A stretch of 64,000 nucleotides of DNA from positions 155,130,469 to 155,194,468 of the forward strand of contig NC_053490.1 of NCBI RefSeq assembly GCF_905171775.1, read 5' to 3'. Positions within the stretch are counted from its first letter, which is position 1. Each line of letters begins with the position of its first letter. Of this stretch, positions 1 to 11,739 are shown piece after piece. A model generated the notes under the pieces. The model was given only the letters and a program-made list of their open reading frames with translations, ran no database searches and was not told the DNA's origin. The DNA comes from Rana temporaria. Its lineage: Eukaryota; Chordata; Amphibia; Anura; Ranidae. A program made the translations under genes and the position numbers.

Positions 1-300
1 AGGGCCTGGTAATTGAATTTGGGGGGACCCCCACACTTTTTTTTTTTATGAATGAATCCTCTCTGAATTGCCGGGAGCCTACAATTCATTATAGCCGCAA
101 GTCCGGTTTTAAATGACTTTTTTTCTTTCAGAAGTGACACTTTGTGCAGTGACAGTTCGAAGTACTGGAAACATGCGCTATTTCACATGCTAACTTTACA
201 CCCCCCCATAGGTACGAAATTTAAAGGAATATTTCACTTTTATTGTTTCACTTTTAACATTATTAAATTCACTGCTCCTGAAAAACATCTGTGACAAAGA
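1..300. repeat. partial interspersed repeat, resembling the 3' part of hAT-derived repeats
   Basis: The block at about 205-290 (a TTTAAAGGAATA-like string, then a pyrimidine-rich stretch, then TTCACTTTTAACATTATTAAA and a GCTCC-GAAAAAC string) resembles the 3' noncoding part of the hAT transposon at 40735-40810 and the repeat at 12190-12560. The left edge of the window truncates it. No reading frame is supported. It is probably a nonautonomous hAT derivative, but no terminus is visible. Confidence 0.35.
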
Positions 301-1867
301 TGTCACTTCACTTCCAATTTATTGTTTGCATACATTGTAAACATATACTGTAGTAATATTGGGACCAAAGCTACAGCAAGTTTTCTTTTTTTTAATCTCT
401 ACCTATTTTTCATATAAGCTTTAGTAGAAAGACTATATCTTATTATGCTGCAAAATGCTTTAAGGACAGTACAACTATTATGGCTTTCACCACCAATTAC
501 ATTGTGCAACATCAACCACGTGATGACGTCCGCGGGAAGTTTCAGGTTATCAAAACATTGATTTGTTTTTATCATATGTGCTTCATTGTGCGTGCTTCTC
601 TTTCATTGGTTTTGTTTACCTAACTATGTGTCTGTGTAACAGAAGTAGCAGCAATAAAATATATAAAAAAGAAAATACTGAATAAAAAGTCACATTAGAT
701 TTTTCTTGGCATCAGGGTTTGCAGTGTTTCTTCATAATTACCTTATGCCACATCTGCTGCAGGTATACAGGAACTAGTAAAAACAAACTACGGGAAGTAA
801 TAATCTACAATAATTACATTCAGTGCCAAAGGACAAGAGCTGTAGTACATGCTGAGAAAACCAAAGGACAGAATTCTGCCTCAGTATGTGGACGTTTGTA
901 TGTAGGCAATGGCCTGCAGTGAATGTAAGACTTCATAAGGCCGCTCAAATAGAGCTACACAAAATTATTATGCTTATCCTGAACGAAAACACTACAAACA
1001 GAGGTACTTTAAAGTACAAAACTTTTATAAGTTGCAGGGAGTAATAAAATAGATAGTATGAAAATTGTATTTTTTATATACTTTAAGATTATTATTTTCT
1101 ATAGTATTTGTCATGTGTATTTAGGGCAAAGCAGAATTCTTAAAAAGATTGGAGATGAAGATTTTTTTTTTTTTATAATGATTAAAAAAAAAAAAACCTG
1201 AACAATCATTTTACAATCCCAAGCAATTATAAGAAAAAAACAAATAATGCTACTGAATTTATTTATTTATTATACAGAGCTGACAAATTCTGCACACAAT
1301 TTAATGTGTATAGGATCTTGCCTACCCTTGATTTAGACCCAGAATTCAAATTCTAGGTGTGTTTTATTTAGGTCACCATAGATTTATTAAAAGCAGTATA
1401 TTTTCAATAAAAATAAACCCTAAGATGGTGACTGATGGAGGCTTCATCCTCCTGTTGATCCCAGCACATGCACAGCATAGACACAGGCTGGAGGGGATCA
1501 ACACAGCCTGTGATTAGCAGAACCTCCTCCAGATATTTTTGCAGTGCGGACAAAGTGAAAGCTATCATCAGTCAACCTAAACTCCACCTATGCCAAGTTA
1601 TTGCAAATAAAAAAATATATAAATATGTTTGGTTTGAAATATAGATTTCTTTGAAGCTTTAAAACACTTTGTTGCTATTAACTATTTATTTTAATTCTCT
1701 ATCCTAAAAGCTTTTTTATGTCATATGATCATCACAGTACCAATCAGCGCTGTGCATACACAGATTCATATTACAGCAAAGTACTATAAACTCTTACCTG
1801 ATAACTTTCCCTGAGGACAGGAAAGACCTTGAAAATATCATGTGACCTCTGAACAGCAATGATTAAT
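301..1867. other. AT-rich noncoding stretch, nothing recognised
   Basis: Low-complexity A and T runs and short hairpins only. The open frames here are short and show no domain or family motif. No promoter, RNA gene or mobile-element terminus can be supported. Confidence 0.5.
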
Positions 1868-2481
1868 TAACCGCTTGCCTACCGTGTCCTGCACATATAC
1901 GTCGGCAGAATGGCACGGCTGTGCAAAGTAACATATATTTACATTACTTTGAATTTTGTGCCGTAAATGGTGAATAGCATCAAAAGTGTACGATGTGTCC
2001 GTCATAATGTCGCAATCACAATAAAAATCGCTGATCAACGTCATTACGAGTAAAAAAAATATATCAATAAAAATGCCATAAAACAATCCTCTATTTTGTA
2101 GTAGCTAAAACTTTTGGGCAAACTAATCAATAAACACTTTTTGCAATTTTTTTTTGGCAAAAATATGTAGAAGAATACGTATCGGCCTAAACTGAGAAAA
2201 AAAATTGGGATATTTATTATAAGAAAAATTACAAAATACTTTTTTTTTCAATATTGACGCTTTATTTTTGTTTATAGCGCAAAAATGAAAAAACACAGAG
2301 GTGATAAAATACCACCAAAAGAAAGCTCTATTTGTGGGAAAAAAAAGAACGTCAATTTTGTTTTTTAGCCACGTCGCAAAACCGCGCAATTGTCGGTTAA
2401 ATTGACACAGTGCCAAATCGCAAAACGTGGCATGGTCAGAAGTAGAAGGGAATATGGCAATTAAACATTGTGGGGTTGATT
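1868..2481 (+). repeat. interspersed repeat of the CTTGCCGAC type
   Basis: It starts with a CGCTTGCCTACCG string and runs through a GTGTCCG block and a GCAAACTAATCAATAAACAC block to AAAAATATGTAGAAGAATACG. The same order is seen at 31936-35126, where the string is GCAAACCAATCAATAAACGC, and related starts occur at about 9413 and, inverted, at 54239-54430. It is therefore a dispersed family. No protein coding is seen. Confidence 0.55.
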
Positions 2482-2672
2482 GGGTTGATTTACTAAAGGC
2501 AAAAGGCAAATAGAGTGTGCACTTTGCAAAGTTGCACTCTGCAAGTGCAGTTGCTCCAAAGCTTAGTAAATGAACAGAATCTGACTTCCATCATCCAATC
2601 ATGTGCTGTCTTTTTATTTCCCTTGCACGTAATTAGGTATTCTTTGCAAAGGGAATCTTTAGCTCATGTAAT

Positions 2673-3538
2673 AAAGTGGTTGTAAACCCTTATGCCGCGT
2701 ACACACGATCGGAAATTCCAACAACATAACTGTGGATTTTTTTCCGACGGAATGTTGGCTCAAACTTGTCTTGCATACACACGGTCACACAAATGTTGTC
2801 GGAAACTTCGAACGTCAAGAATGCGGTCACGTACAACACTACGACGAGCCGAGAAAAATTAAGTTCAATGATTCAGAGCATGTGTCAATTTGATTCCGAG
2901 AATGCATAGGATTTGTGTGCGTTGGAATTGCATACAGACGATCAGAATTTCCGACAAGAACTTTTGTTGTCGGAAAATTTGAGAACCAGCTCTCAAATTT
3001 TTGTTCTCGGAAATCCGACAGAAAATGTCCGATGGAGCCTATATACGGTCTGAATTTCGAACAAAAAGCTCACATCAAACATTTGTTGTCGGAATTTCTG
3101 ATCGCGTGTACGCGGCATTACAGCCCACTTTTCAGGCAAACCTATAATAAGGCTTACCTGTAGCTACTGTGGATATCTCCAAAACCTGCAAGGATTAAGA
3201 GATGTCCCCTTTTCCTCAACGTGTGCCGATGCCATCGGCACATGAGCACTGAAGCAACGGCTAATTTGTGCCATTGCTTCAGCTGGTGTGCCGTTACCGA
3301 TGGCTTCCGTGTGCATGCGTGGGAGTGACGTCATTGCAGCTCCGGCCAATCACAGCGCTGGAGCCTGCGATACCCGCAAATAACTTTGGGAAACATGTTG
3401 CCGGGCAGAGCAGTGTGCCGGGACTTCTGCAGGGGCTTCGCTCTAGGGTGAGCATTTTATAATGCGCTAGCATGCTATGCATACTAGCTAATTATGCCTT
3501 TGCCCTGCAGTTTTTTTTTGTGGGTTTACAACCACTTT
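2673..3538. mobile_element. middle MITE of the nest
   Basis: Terminal inverted repeat AAAGTGGTTGTAAACCC at 2673 matches GGGTTTACAACCACTTT ending at 3538. It lies inside the 2482-3620 element and holds the 2693-3117 element close to its left end. It has no coding capacity. Confidence 0.65.
2693..3117. mobile_element. inner PIF/Harbinger-type MITE (copy A)
   Basis: A 425-bp element flanked on both sides by TTA (2690-2692 and 3118-3120). Its ends begin TGCCGCGTACACACGATCGG and finish with the imperfect complement CGCGTGTACGCGGCA. A 3-bp TTA duplication is the hallmark of PIF/Harbinger transposons. Three other elements here (35581-35861, 51425-51926, 58560-58949) share the plan. It is nonautonomous. 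Confidence 0.75.
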
Positions 3539-3668
3539 AAGTTCTGGAGCAACTGCACTTGCAGAATGCAACTGCACTTTGTAAAGTGCACAGTCTATTT
3601 GCCTTTAGTAAATCAACCCCTGTATGTTTAGCATTACTTTAGGGCAATACTTAACCACCCCTAACCTA

Positions 3669-4101
3669 GTTAAAGCGGAGCTCCACCCTATAGTGGAACT
3701 TCCGCTCATAGTAACCCTCCCCTCCTTGGTCAAATTTGACACCTTTCAGGGGAGTCCTCTCTGCGGGGACTCTGCGGGGAGTACGTCACTTCCCGCCCCC
3801 GCCCGCTGTGTTCTGGGAAACACTCTGCTGCCAGAACACACCGGGAACCAATGAGGACGGCACTGCACGACTTGTGCATGCGCCGTAGGGAAACGGGCAG
3901 TGATGCTGGAGCGCTTTAATTCCTGATTCCTTCACCAAGGATGGCGGTAGGGGCAGCAGAGTGACAAGCTATCAATCGTCCTCTGCTGTCGACATTGCTG
4001 GACTCCAGGACAGGTAAGTGCCCTAATATTAAAAGTCAGCAGCTGCATTATTTGTAGCTGCTGGCTTTTAATATTTGTTTCCAACGGAGATCTGCTTTAA
4101 C
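3669..4101. mobile_element. MITE with GTTAAAGC ends
   Basis: The left end GTTAAAGCGGAGCTCC and the right end GATCTGCTTTAAC are imperfect inverted repeats. The interior has a hairpin around 4030-4070 (AGTCAGCAGCTGC against GCAGCTGCTGGCTT-like sequence). No frame is credible. Confidence 0.55.
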
Positions 4102-4491
4102 TACAAAAGCCTAATTATCAGCTGATTCCTGTATTATTTTATATATATATTTCCTGTGTCAACTTATACCAGCCTTGTGCCAATTCATATTAATTCCAAC
4201 ATCATAGCACCTAGAACGTATGATTCCAATAAAAAAAACATTAATATAAAACTATGCCTCTGAAATTTTTCATGAATTATTAATGAAGTATGCTTTTGCT
4301 GACTCATGGTTAATCACTATACCTTCAGGGACAGGCATTAAAATGAATTAGCAACCAGAAATGTCCAGATAGTCATGAGTGTTCATTCATTCATGATTCA
4401 AAGGCAGCACAGTTTACTTCCAAGCTTGTTACAAATGGCCTCCGAAGTAATGAGTGTCTCCACATAGAAAACAAATTTATACATGAAATGA
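4102..4491. other. noncoding gap, nothing recognised
   Basis: AT-rich sequence between two MITEs. I see no coding, RNA or repeat terminus signal. Confidence 0.4.
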
Positions 4492-5090
4492 CCGTATTTA
4501 TCGGCGTATAACACGTGCCGGCATATAACACGCACCACAATTTTAAGAGGGAAATTTCAGGAAAAAAACATTTTTAAAATAAACAACTTTGAAGCAAATT
4601 AAGGGTCAGTGACCATCAATGTCCATCTGCAGCCCAAATGAAGCCCTCAATGCAGCCTGATCAATGAAGTCCAAATAAAGTCCTCAATGCAGAACAAATA
4701 AAGTCCTCAATGCAACACAAATAAAGTCCTCATTGCAGCCTGATTATTGCCATTAATGCCTTTTTTAAACTATCATCATTTGCAGTCTCACCATCTCCCA
4801 CACCAGCAGCCTGAATCAGGAAATCACTGAGCCGTCATCTCCTCTGCACTCTCACGTTACACGCACAGTCCCGCCCCCACCATCGCATTGCACCAGTTAC
4901 TGTGATAGGCAGAACACTGGTCCAATGCCGGTGGCGGAGGCAGGACTGTGTGTGTGAAGTGAAAGCAGAGGAGCCATACGGAGAGGAAATGACAGCTCTG
5001 TGAGGTACACTGTTGGCGTATAACACGCACCCCTGCTTTGTCCCCGATTTTCAGGGGGAAAAGGTGCGTGTTATACGCCGATAAATACAG
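4492..5090. mobile_element. MITE with CCGTATTTATCGGCGTATAA ends
   Basis: The left end CCGTATTTATCGGCGTATAA is matched by the complement of the right end (ACGCCGATAAATACAG), with further ACACGCAC matches inside. The interior has about four short imperfect repeats (AAATAAAGTCCTCAATGCA at about 4673-4735). No transposase is present. Ends of this kind occur in other vertebrates, but I do not assign a superfamily. Confidence 0.7.
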
Positions 5091-5206
5091 TAGTCAAATG
5101 TAAAAAAGTTCTTCATTTGTGATGACTGGTAAGATTCATGTGGTCCATTCCAACGCAAAAAAAATAAAATACAGTGACATTTCTTGGGGAGCTTTGTATA
5201 CACACA

Positions 5207-5945
5207 GGGGCAGATCCACAAAAGAATTACGCCGGCGTATCTATTGATACACCACGTAATTTCAAATTTCCTGCGTCGTATCTTTGTTTTGTATCTACAA
5301 AACAAGATACGACTGCATTGCGGATCGATCAGACAGGCGTACGTCTTAGTACGCCGTCGGATCGTAGATGCATTTTTTCCACCGGCCGCTAGGTGTCGTT
5401 TCCGTCGAATTCCGCATTGAGTATGCAAATTAGCTAGTTACGGCGATCCACGAACGTACGTCCGGCCGGCGCATTTTTTTACGTCGTTTGCGTTCGGCTT
5501 TTTCCAGCGTATAGTTACCCCTGCTATTATGAGGCGTACTCAATATTAAGTATGTCCGTCGTTCCCGCATCAAATTTTGAAATTTTTACATCATTTGCGT
5601 AAATCGTTTGCGAATATGGATTTGCGTAGAATGACGTCACCGTCGGAAGCATTGGCTTGTTACGGTTTATTTTCGAGCATGCGCGCTGGGATATCCCCAT
5701 GGACGGCGCATGCGCCGTTAAAAAAAAAACGTTGTTTACGTCGGGTCACAACGTATTTACATAAAACACGCCCCCATCACATCCATTTGAATTCCGCGCC
5801 CTTACGCCGCCAAAGATACACTACGCCGCCGTAACTTACGGCGCAAATTCTTTGAGGATTCGAAAAAAAAAGTTACGTCGGCGTAGTGTATCTTAGATAC
5901 GCTACGCCCGGCGGATTAATGCACCGATCTATGTGGATCTGCCCC
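5207..5945. mobile_element. MITE with GGGGCAGATCCACA ends
   Basis: Inverted ends: GGGGCAGATCCACAAA at the left and TGTGGATCTGCCCC at the right. The subterminal ATTACGCCGGCGTATCT block recurs in inverted form near 5875-5920. Flanking ACA on both sides is a possible 3-bp duplication. The element at 8013-8680 shares the layout, with GGATTCACA ends and GCGCC/GTATCT subterminal blocks, so the two are probably one superfamily. Confidence 0.65.
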
Positions 5946-7710
5946 ACAGACTATAGAATGCAACTAGTTACTATTCTTATAAAGCAGTGAAGTTTGAATT
6001 TTCTGGAAATTTTATAAAATGATAGAGGATAAATCTTTGATAAAATCTTTAATCAAAAATATTAAATGCTTGCATTTTTGCAGGAAAAAAAATGTGCATT
6101 TAGTATTTTTCTACAGGAGCCTGCAAAGTATTGGACCTCTGATCAGTGGGTTGTGATTGCAATGTCAGGCTCCTGCACACTTCCCCTCTGTCTTTTCGCT
6201 TTTACTTCTGCACAGGCTTTCCATTTGAGACCTGGAAGGACCATGAATGGACTATGGTGCACTGATCAGCACACTTGTGGCCCATTGAAAGTCTGCCATA
6301 GTGACAGAAAGCACTTGAAATATATTTATTCACAGATCCCTGTGAATGAATGATGTGGCTGTGCAGAAGGAGCCTTGCTCAGCCACACTGATTTTCAAAA
6401 TGTGACAGTGACTGCAGTGGAAATAAACCTCTGTCCGCTGTCACAGGGAAGGAGGGCTCAAGGGGTTGGAGGTGCTAAACATGTTACACCCTAACTACGA
6501 GGGAAACATGTAACATGTTCAAAAGGTGAACTTAGCCTTTATCTAAAGCCTCAAAAATAAACTCACACATCTTTTATTTTCTCCACTGGAAAATCCCTGT
6601 TTTTTTTTAATCCTTTAAACATCCTTTTTATGTTGTAGCCCCTTTTTGGTTTGTGTACCCACTGTGTAAGTAATCAATGGATGGCCACTTTTGCCTAAAA
6701 ATTTACTGCTATAAAGCTGAAGATTTATAATAAATCTAAAGATGTTTTTAACATTTAATGAAGTAGCATATAAAAGTGCTTTGATAATTGAAGCAATGTA
6801 AAGCTTTTTGATTTACATTGCGAATGTTCTTCAATAGAACCTTGGTAAGTCATACCTCCTTAGTATATTTGGGAAACTCAAACAACACATTGTATAATTT
6901 CTGGTTTATAAGACACTAAACGCAATTAACCCAGGCATGATAAATCATAATTGATGTTCTACCAAAGTAAAAAAAAATAAAAAATTCCCATGTAATTTTT
7001 TTATTAAGAACAAGAAAAATATACACACTTTTCAAAGCAAATAAAAGGTGAGTGAATCATCATAAGCACATATAAAATGAAAACCCCCTTATACATGCAA
7101 AAATGTCCAAAAAGATGTTATACCCTATAGTTACTAATCAGAGAACACATGCATCAAATTTTTGGTCAAACAGAGATAAAGCGGTCACCCCAATCACCAA
7201 CAATCAGGTGGTTAAAATATTTTAAACCTGTTTCAAATACCCCTTTACAAAAAAGTTTCAACCGGGTTACATTTTGCAATTGTGCACACCATGGTTTGTT
7301 CAATACGGGACACATGATTTGTATAATGAATAAAGCTTTTACTAACTTGAATTTTAAACATCCCAATTTGTACAAGAGAAAAATAAGAAAGTCAAGTTCA
7401 GTCTTCTACTAAAGAGTAATGGGTTGAGGGCATTAGATACAGGGCAAATGATTCCAAAGCATCACTGATGTATAAATTGAAATGGTTGGGTGCTGATAAG
7501 AAAAGTGTATGCTTGAAATTGTCATATGACAGATTTGCCACAATTAAAATGCATTTTCTGAATTGACTGCACTTAGTGTCTAATTCTAAGTGATTTAACA
7601 TGAAAGAGCAAAGAAACATAGATAAACCAAAATTATAATGCAGTACTTGGCATCTCCGCTTACAGTCAGAGATTAGATTGCATTGTTTTGGGGCTGTTTG
7701 TGTCAGCTCT
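5946..7710. other. noncoding stretch with small hairpins
   Basis: No gene is supported. Two hairpins are visible: CAGGAGCCTGCA near 6113 against a TCAGGCTCCTGCA string at 6165-6177, and CATGTTAC near 6479 against GTAACATG at about 6508. The minus strand at 7166-7620 has two moderately long frames with no recognisable motif; they might be upstream parts of the PLE relic that follows, but I cannot support this. Confidence 0.35.
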
Positions 7711-7792
7711 TTGGCAGGGGGTTATGTGTGCAGTGAATATAATTAAAATCTCTGGAATCTGTTCTTCTGCTTCTGCTGTTATACAACAGTAT

Positions 7793-7807
7793 ATATGTGT
7801 ATGTATA

Positions 7808-7883
<76 letters not shown>

Positions 7884-7890
7884 TATATAC
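7793..7890. repeat. (TA)n microsatellite
   Basis: About 90 bp of alternating TA with a few interruptions. Frames through it give only Y-I dipeptide repeats. Confidence 0.9.
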
Positions 7891-7935
7891 CATATGCAGA
7901 GAGGGAGAAAGGTAGACAGAGTGAAAGACAGACAA

Positions 7936-8010
<75 letters not shown>

Positions 8011-8011
8011 T
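7936..8011. repeat. (GATA)n microsatellite
   Basis: About 19 uninterrupted tetranucleotide units of the TAGA/GATA type, ending exactly at the left end of the MITE at 8013. Confidence 0.95.
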
Positions 8012-8012
8012 T

Positions 8013-8680
8013 GGTCCGGATTCACAAAGCACTTGCGCCAACGTATCTCGAGATACACCGCGTAAGTGCAAATATGCGCCGTCGTATCTGTGCGCCATGC
8101 CCACAAAACTAGATACGCCTGAAAATAGGCTTCATCCGACCGTCTTAACTTGCCTACGCCGGGGTAGAGTGGGCGCATATTTACGCTGGACGTATTTGGC
8201 GCTCCCATTGATTTTCTATTCACATATGCAAATGAGGGATATACGCCGATTCACGAATGTACGTCCGTCCGACGCAGTACGCGTAAAGTCATACGTCCGG
8301 TGTAAAGTTATGCCCAATAAAGAAGGTGTAACTCAGCAGCATCCATGCAAAGGGCTGCAGCAGGGAACACAAGCTGACATATTTTACGTAGTTTACGTAG
8401 GATGTGAATATGACTAGGCGTAGGTTACGTTCACGCCGTAGGCAGTGATCCGACGTATCTTAGACAGTTGTTCCGCCGTGATTGTGAGCATGCGCACTGA
8501 GATGCGCCCAAGGGCACACCCACTTCCACTTACGCCAACTTATGCCTGAGAAACCCAGCGCAGATTTGGGAGGAAGTGCTTTGTGAATCCAGTGCTTGCC
8601 TCTCTGCGCTGCGTCGGTGTAGCGTAAAGGAGATACGATACGGCGGCATAAATTTGCGCCAATGTCTGTGAATCCGGGCC
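8013..8680. mobile_element. MITE with GGTCCGGATTCACA ends
   Basis: The left end GGTCCGGATTCACAAAGCAC pairs with the right end GTGAATCCGGGCC. The flanks read ATT on both sides (8010-8012 and 8681-8683), a likely 3-bp duplication. The subterminal regions hold inverted GCGCC and GTATCT blocks like those of the 5207-5945 element. No coding capacity. Confidence 0.7.
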
Positions 8681-9110
8681 ATTGTATATATAAACACATG
8701 CCAATTTATTAATGGGGTTATTGCTGTAGCTTGTATCCACTTTAAATTTTGGCAGGGGGTTATGTGTGCAGTTAAAAGCTCTTGAATCAGTTTTTCTACT
8801 TCTGCTGTCTCATTCAAGCCAAGAAGTTGTGTGGATCACAAGAGGTACAGTATATTTAAAGGGTCTTACACTGACATTTTTTTTGTTAACGTCCTCATCA
8901 CCTGTAGGGTCAAAATTTGCACATGTGCATCAAATTAAACAGGAAGAATAACAGTTATGTTGAAGGTCTGCCTGTCTACAGATTCCAGCTTTAATTGCAC
9001 ATACATGATTGTATATGCTGTGTCTTATTTGTCCTTTTGTTTTACCAATATAGAATACTTCACATTTACATGTCATTTGGTACACAACAGGAGGAGGAGG
9101 GAGGAAGGAT

Positions 9111-9412
9111 TAACCTTCTGGCAAACTGAACCTTAAACCCATATAGCATATAGCATGTTTTCTGGGTCATTTGAAATAATGTAGTGCAAAGGGGATTTGC
9201 CTTTCGTAAATAACCCCCAGTGTGTCACACCAAGATGTTTAGCAGTATGTCTAGTATTTATTGTATGGGACATTATAAGGTGTTCATCCCTAAGGGTTAT
9301 GAAGAATCACTATGTGCAAATTCTTTACTCTCCCTATCCCTATGCCAGATTTAATATTGATATATTGATACTGTCGCATGGTGGGAACCGAAGTATGATG
9401 GATCTTATATCC
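9111..9412. other. no confident feature (possibly upstream part of the PLE relic)
   Basis: Directly upstream, in minus-strand terms, of the GIY-YIG relic. No RT motif can be read in any frame. Confidence 0.3.
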
Positions 9413-9964
9413 ACTTGCCGACAGCCCACTGTATATGTACGTCCTGTTTTTAAAGCTGGATATCTCGGTAACGGCAGCAGCTGCTGCCACAACCGCGGTA
9501 TCCATTTTTACAGTGGGCGGCCGTGTAAACGATAACGGCGGTCTCCGCGGCGGATTCACCGCGAGATCGCCGTTATCAGTGGCGGGAGAGGGGACCCCCC
9601 CTCCCGCCGCTCTTCCGCGCCCTCCGCCGCTTACAGGAGCCGTCGGTAGCGGCGGAGGAGATCGGATGCCGCCGCCTGGTGTGTGAGGACTTGAGTGAGG
9701 GCAAGATGGCCCCCACCCGTCCTCATAGCTTTGCTGGGCGGAAGTGACGTCAAAACGTCAGTCCCGCCCAGCCTCTTAAAGAGACAATTTTTTTGTTGTC
9801 ATTTTTTTAAATGACAAATTTTCCTTTTTTTTTTTTTTTCTTGCATTTAAGTCTACATATGAGATCTGAGGTATTTTTGACCCCAGATCTCATATTTAAG
9901 AGGACCTGTCATGCTTTTTTCTATTACAAGGGATGTTTACATTCCTTGTAATAGGAATAAAAGT
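9413..9964 (+). repeat. interspersed repeat of the CTTGCCGAC type, GC-rich core
   Basis: It starts CACTTGCCGACAGCCCAC, passes a GC-rich section (9475-9780) with several CCGCCGC strings, and ends with a hairpin built from TATTACAAGGGATG and CATTCCTTGTAATA (about 9922-9956). The start matches the family at 31936. The GC-rich section belongs to the repeat and is not evidence for a CpG-island promoter. Confidence 0.5.
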
Positions 9965-10570
9965 GATATATTTTTTTTTTCTATGTGAATAAAATCAATC
10001 TGCAAATGTTTTAATAGAGCACTAGGTTGTACGTGGTTGAAGGTTGTAACACCTTCTGGAGTCATTTCCAAACCTTGTGAAGACCAATACAGAAGAGCTT
10101 CCTTTGTTGCAAAGGTCTGCAGTGTCTGTAACATATATTCTTGTGAAAGAATGGGAGGGGACAGGGCAACCATGTCTACTGTTCTAAGGACAGATAAAGC
10201 CACCTCTTTTGCAGCCTGATCTGCTAGTACATTTTCCAGAGATACAGGATCTGTATTGTTTGTGTGTGCCCTACAGTAAATGATGGCTAGCTGTGAGGGG
10301 AGCTGAATGGCCTCCAAGAGATCATAAGAGCAGAATGGGATATTGATTTGGCATCTGCTGCTACAAAACCTCTCTGCTGCCAGATTCCATCAAGATCATG
10401 GACAGGTCCGTGTACTTATTTGGAATCTGTGTAAATGCTTACTTGTTGTCCCTCAAAAAGTTGACAAGCTCTTGTCACCAACTTCTGAAACCTGTGTAGA
10501 TGGGACATTAAGTGTCTTGGCTTCCAGAATAATATCAGGGAGCATAACCACAGAGCTAACTGCATGATAC
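9965..10570 (-). pseudogene. endogenous retrovirus pol relic (RNase H end and start of integrase)
   Basis: The minus-strand frame at 9937-10317 contains an AIIYCRAHTNN string followed by LADQAAKEVAL, which is the C-terminal part of a retroviral RNase H of the gammaretrovirus-like type, and then sequence in the position of the integrase N terminus. Upstream (10318-10560) another frame carries a YTDSKY-like RNase H string. The relic is broken by frame changes and stops; no LTR, gag or env is visible next to it. It is an old, nonfunctional fragment. The assignment rests on motif recognition only. Confidence 0.6.
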
Positions 10571-11085
10571 ATTTTCAAAAAAAAACATAAAGACCTGCGC
10601 TCACAAAAATACGGTGCAAGTGAATAAATCGATCTGATAAATGAGTTACATTTTTTTTATATAAAATTATTTTTATTAAATAAAGGTACAAAAAAAAAAA
10701 TGCATATATGGAAAAATATTATAGTGAGTATCCCATGTTATAATGAATAAATCAGTGGGAGTGAATATAAAAAACATTAAATGATACATGTTGTCATAGG
10801 GCCTGGAACATGAATCACCTACAAAAAACATCAAGCACATTAGAAATGCGCGTGGACATTAGATCAGACCTCAGTGAGGTCATATAATGCACAACTTCTA
10901 TACAGTCATATTATTCCACCACCTCATCTTCCTCTCCCTTTGAAACAAACATGGAATTAAGAATAGGAGCCAGTCCTGAGGTGAGTGAAGCAAAACTGAT
11001 GGTCAGAGCTGCAGTGAAAAGGAGAATAATATCATATCTAGTGAGCCTCTGAGCAGACATGTGTTGAGTGTTCAGTAAAAGGATC
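10571..11085. other. noncoding gap, nothing recognised
   Basis: AT-rich sequence with poly(T)/poly(A) runs around 10650-10700 that could be the tail of a minus-strand retroelement. No motif supports this. Confidence 0.3.
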
Positions 11086-11094
11086 ATGACTCCC

Positions 11095-11420
11095 CATAGC
11101 CTGCCTCATACCTGCTGATGGGGTTCAGCCTGCCTCTATATCTGTCGAAGGGGTTCAGCCTGCCTCTATGCTTGCCGATGGGGTCCAACCTGCCTCTATG
11201 CCTGCCGATGGGGTTCTGCCTGCCAAGCCTGCCAAGCTCTGGTGATCTGCTGTCCTCTGCCAAGCCCACATCTGGTGACATGCTGTCCTCTGCCAAGCCT
11301 GCCTCTGGTGACCTGCTGTCAACTGGCAGGTCTGCTGATGGTGATCTGTTGTCTGCTGTCCGGTCTGCCTCTGGTAACCTTTTGTCTTCTGCCAAGCCTG
11401 CTTGTGACCTGCTGCCTGCT
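11095..11420. repeat. two adjacent short-period tandem repeats
   Basis: At 11095-11220 four units of about 33 bp resemble CCTGCCTCTATGCCTGCCGA plus TGGGGTTC. At 11230-11420 five degenerate units of about 33-36 bp resemble CTGCTGTCCTCTGCCAAGCC plus a TCTGGTGA string. Because the period is near a multiple of three, long repetitive frames appear on both strands; they have no family resemblance and I do not call a gene. Confidence 0.65.
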
Positions 11421-11739
11421 ACCCAGCCAGATTATGCTGATTCCAAGGCTGCTGCCCAGCCAGACTAAGCCGGTTCCTGGGTCACTGCCCAGCTGGACTT
11501 TGCATATTCCCGACTTGCTGCCCAGCTGGACTATTCCAATTCCTAACTTGTTGCCCAGCCGAACCCTGTTAACTGAGTTAAGCTTCTGTCTGCTGCTGGG
11601 TCTGAGGCTTCTGGGTATTCATAGTCATGTGGCTGCTATGCCAAGGTCCAGATACCCACTTTAAATTTGAGAGCTGCACCTTCTTTGACAGCCCCAGTAG
11701 TAAAGGTCCATTTGAGTTCCATCCTGACCTAGTTGATAT

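Larger units (their letters stand above)
2482..3620. mobile_element. outer MITE of a three-level nest
   Basis: The ends are inverted repeats of about 75 bp: GGGTTGATTTACTAAAGGCA from 2482 matches the complement of the sequence ending at 3620, and the similarity continues through the TGTGCACTTTGCAAAGTGCA-like and GCAAGTGCAGTTGCTCC strings. No transposase is present, so this is a nonautonomous DNA element. It contains two further inverted-repeat elements. Confidence 0.7.
7711..9110 (-). pseudogene. Penelope-like element relic: GIY-YIG endonuclease end, split by repeats
   Basis: Reading the minus strand from 9085 gives VVYQMTCKCEVFYIGKTKGQ followed by a helix with R and H residues. This matches the GIY-YIG nuclease of Penelope-like elements (compare GVVYIMQC and FYVGKTKR in the element at 16114-17780). 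Downstream, around 8815, another frame has GLNET, resembling the GLNE motif close to the PLE C terminus. Stops and frame changes show a dead copy. About 70 bp following this point (8751-8815) are repeated at 7711-7785, and the interval between is filled by TA and GATA microsatellites and the MITE at 8013-8680. The RT domain is not recognisable upstream. Confidence 0.55.

Noticed and set aside
7666..8223. Minus-strand frames rich in IYLSIYLS and YIYIYI
   Set aside because: Translation of (GATA)n and (TA)n microsatellites.
9475..9780. CpG-island promoter of a host gene
   Set aside because: The GC-rich block is the core of a dispersed repeat and no gene follows.
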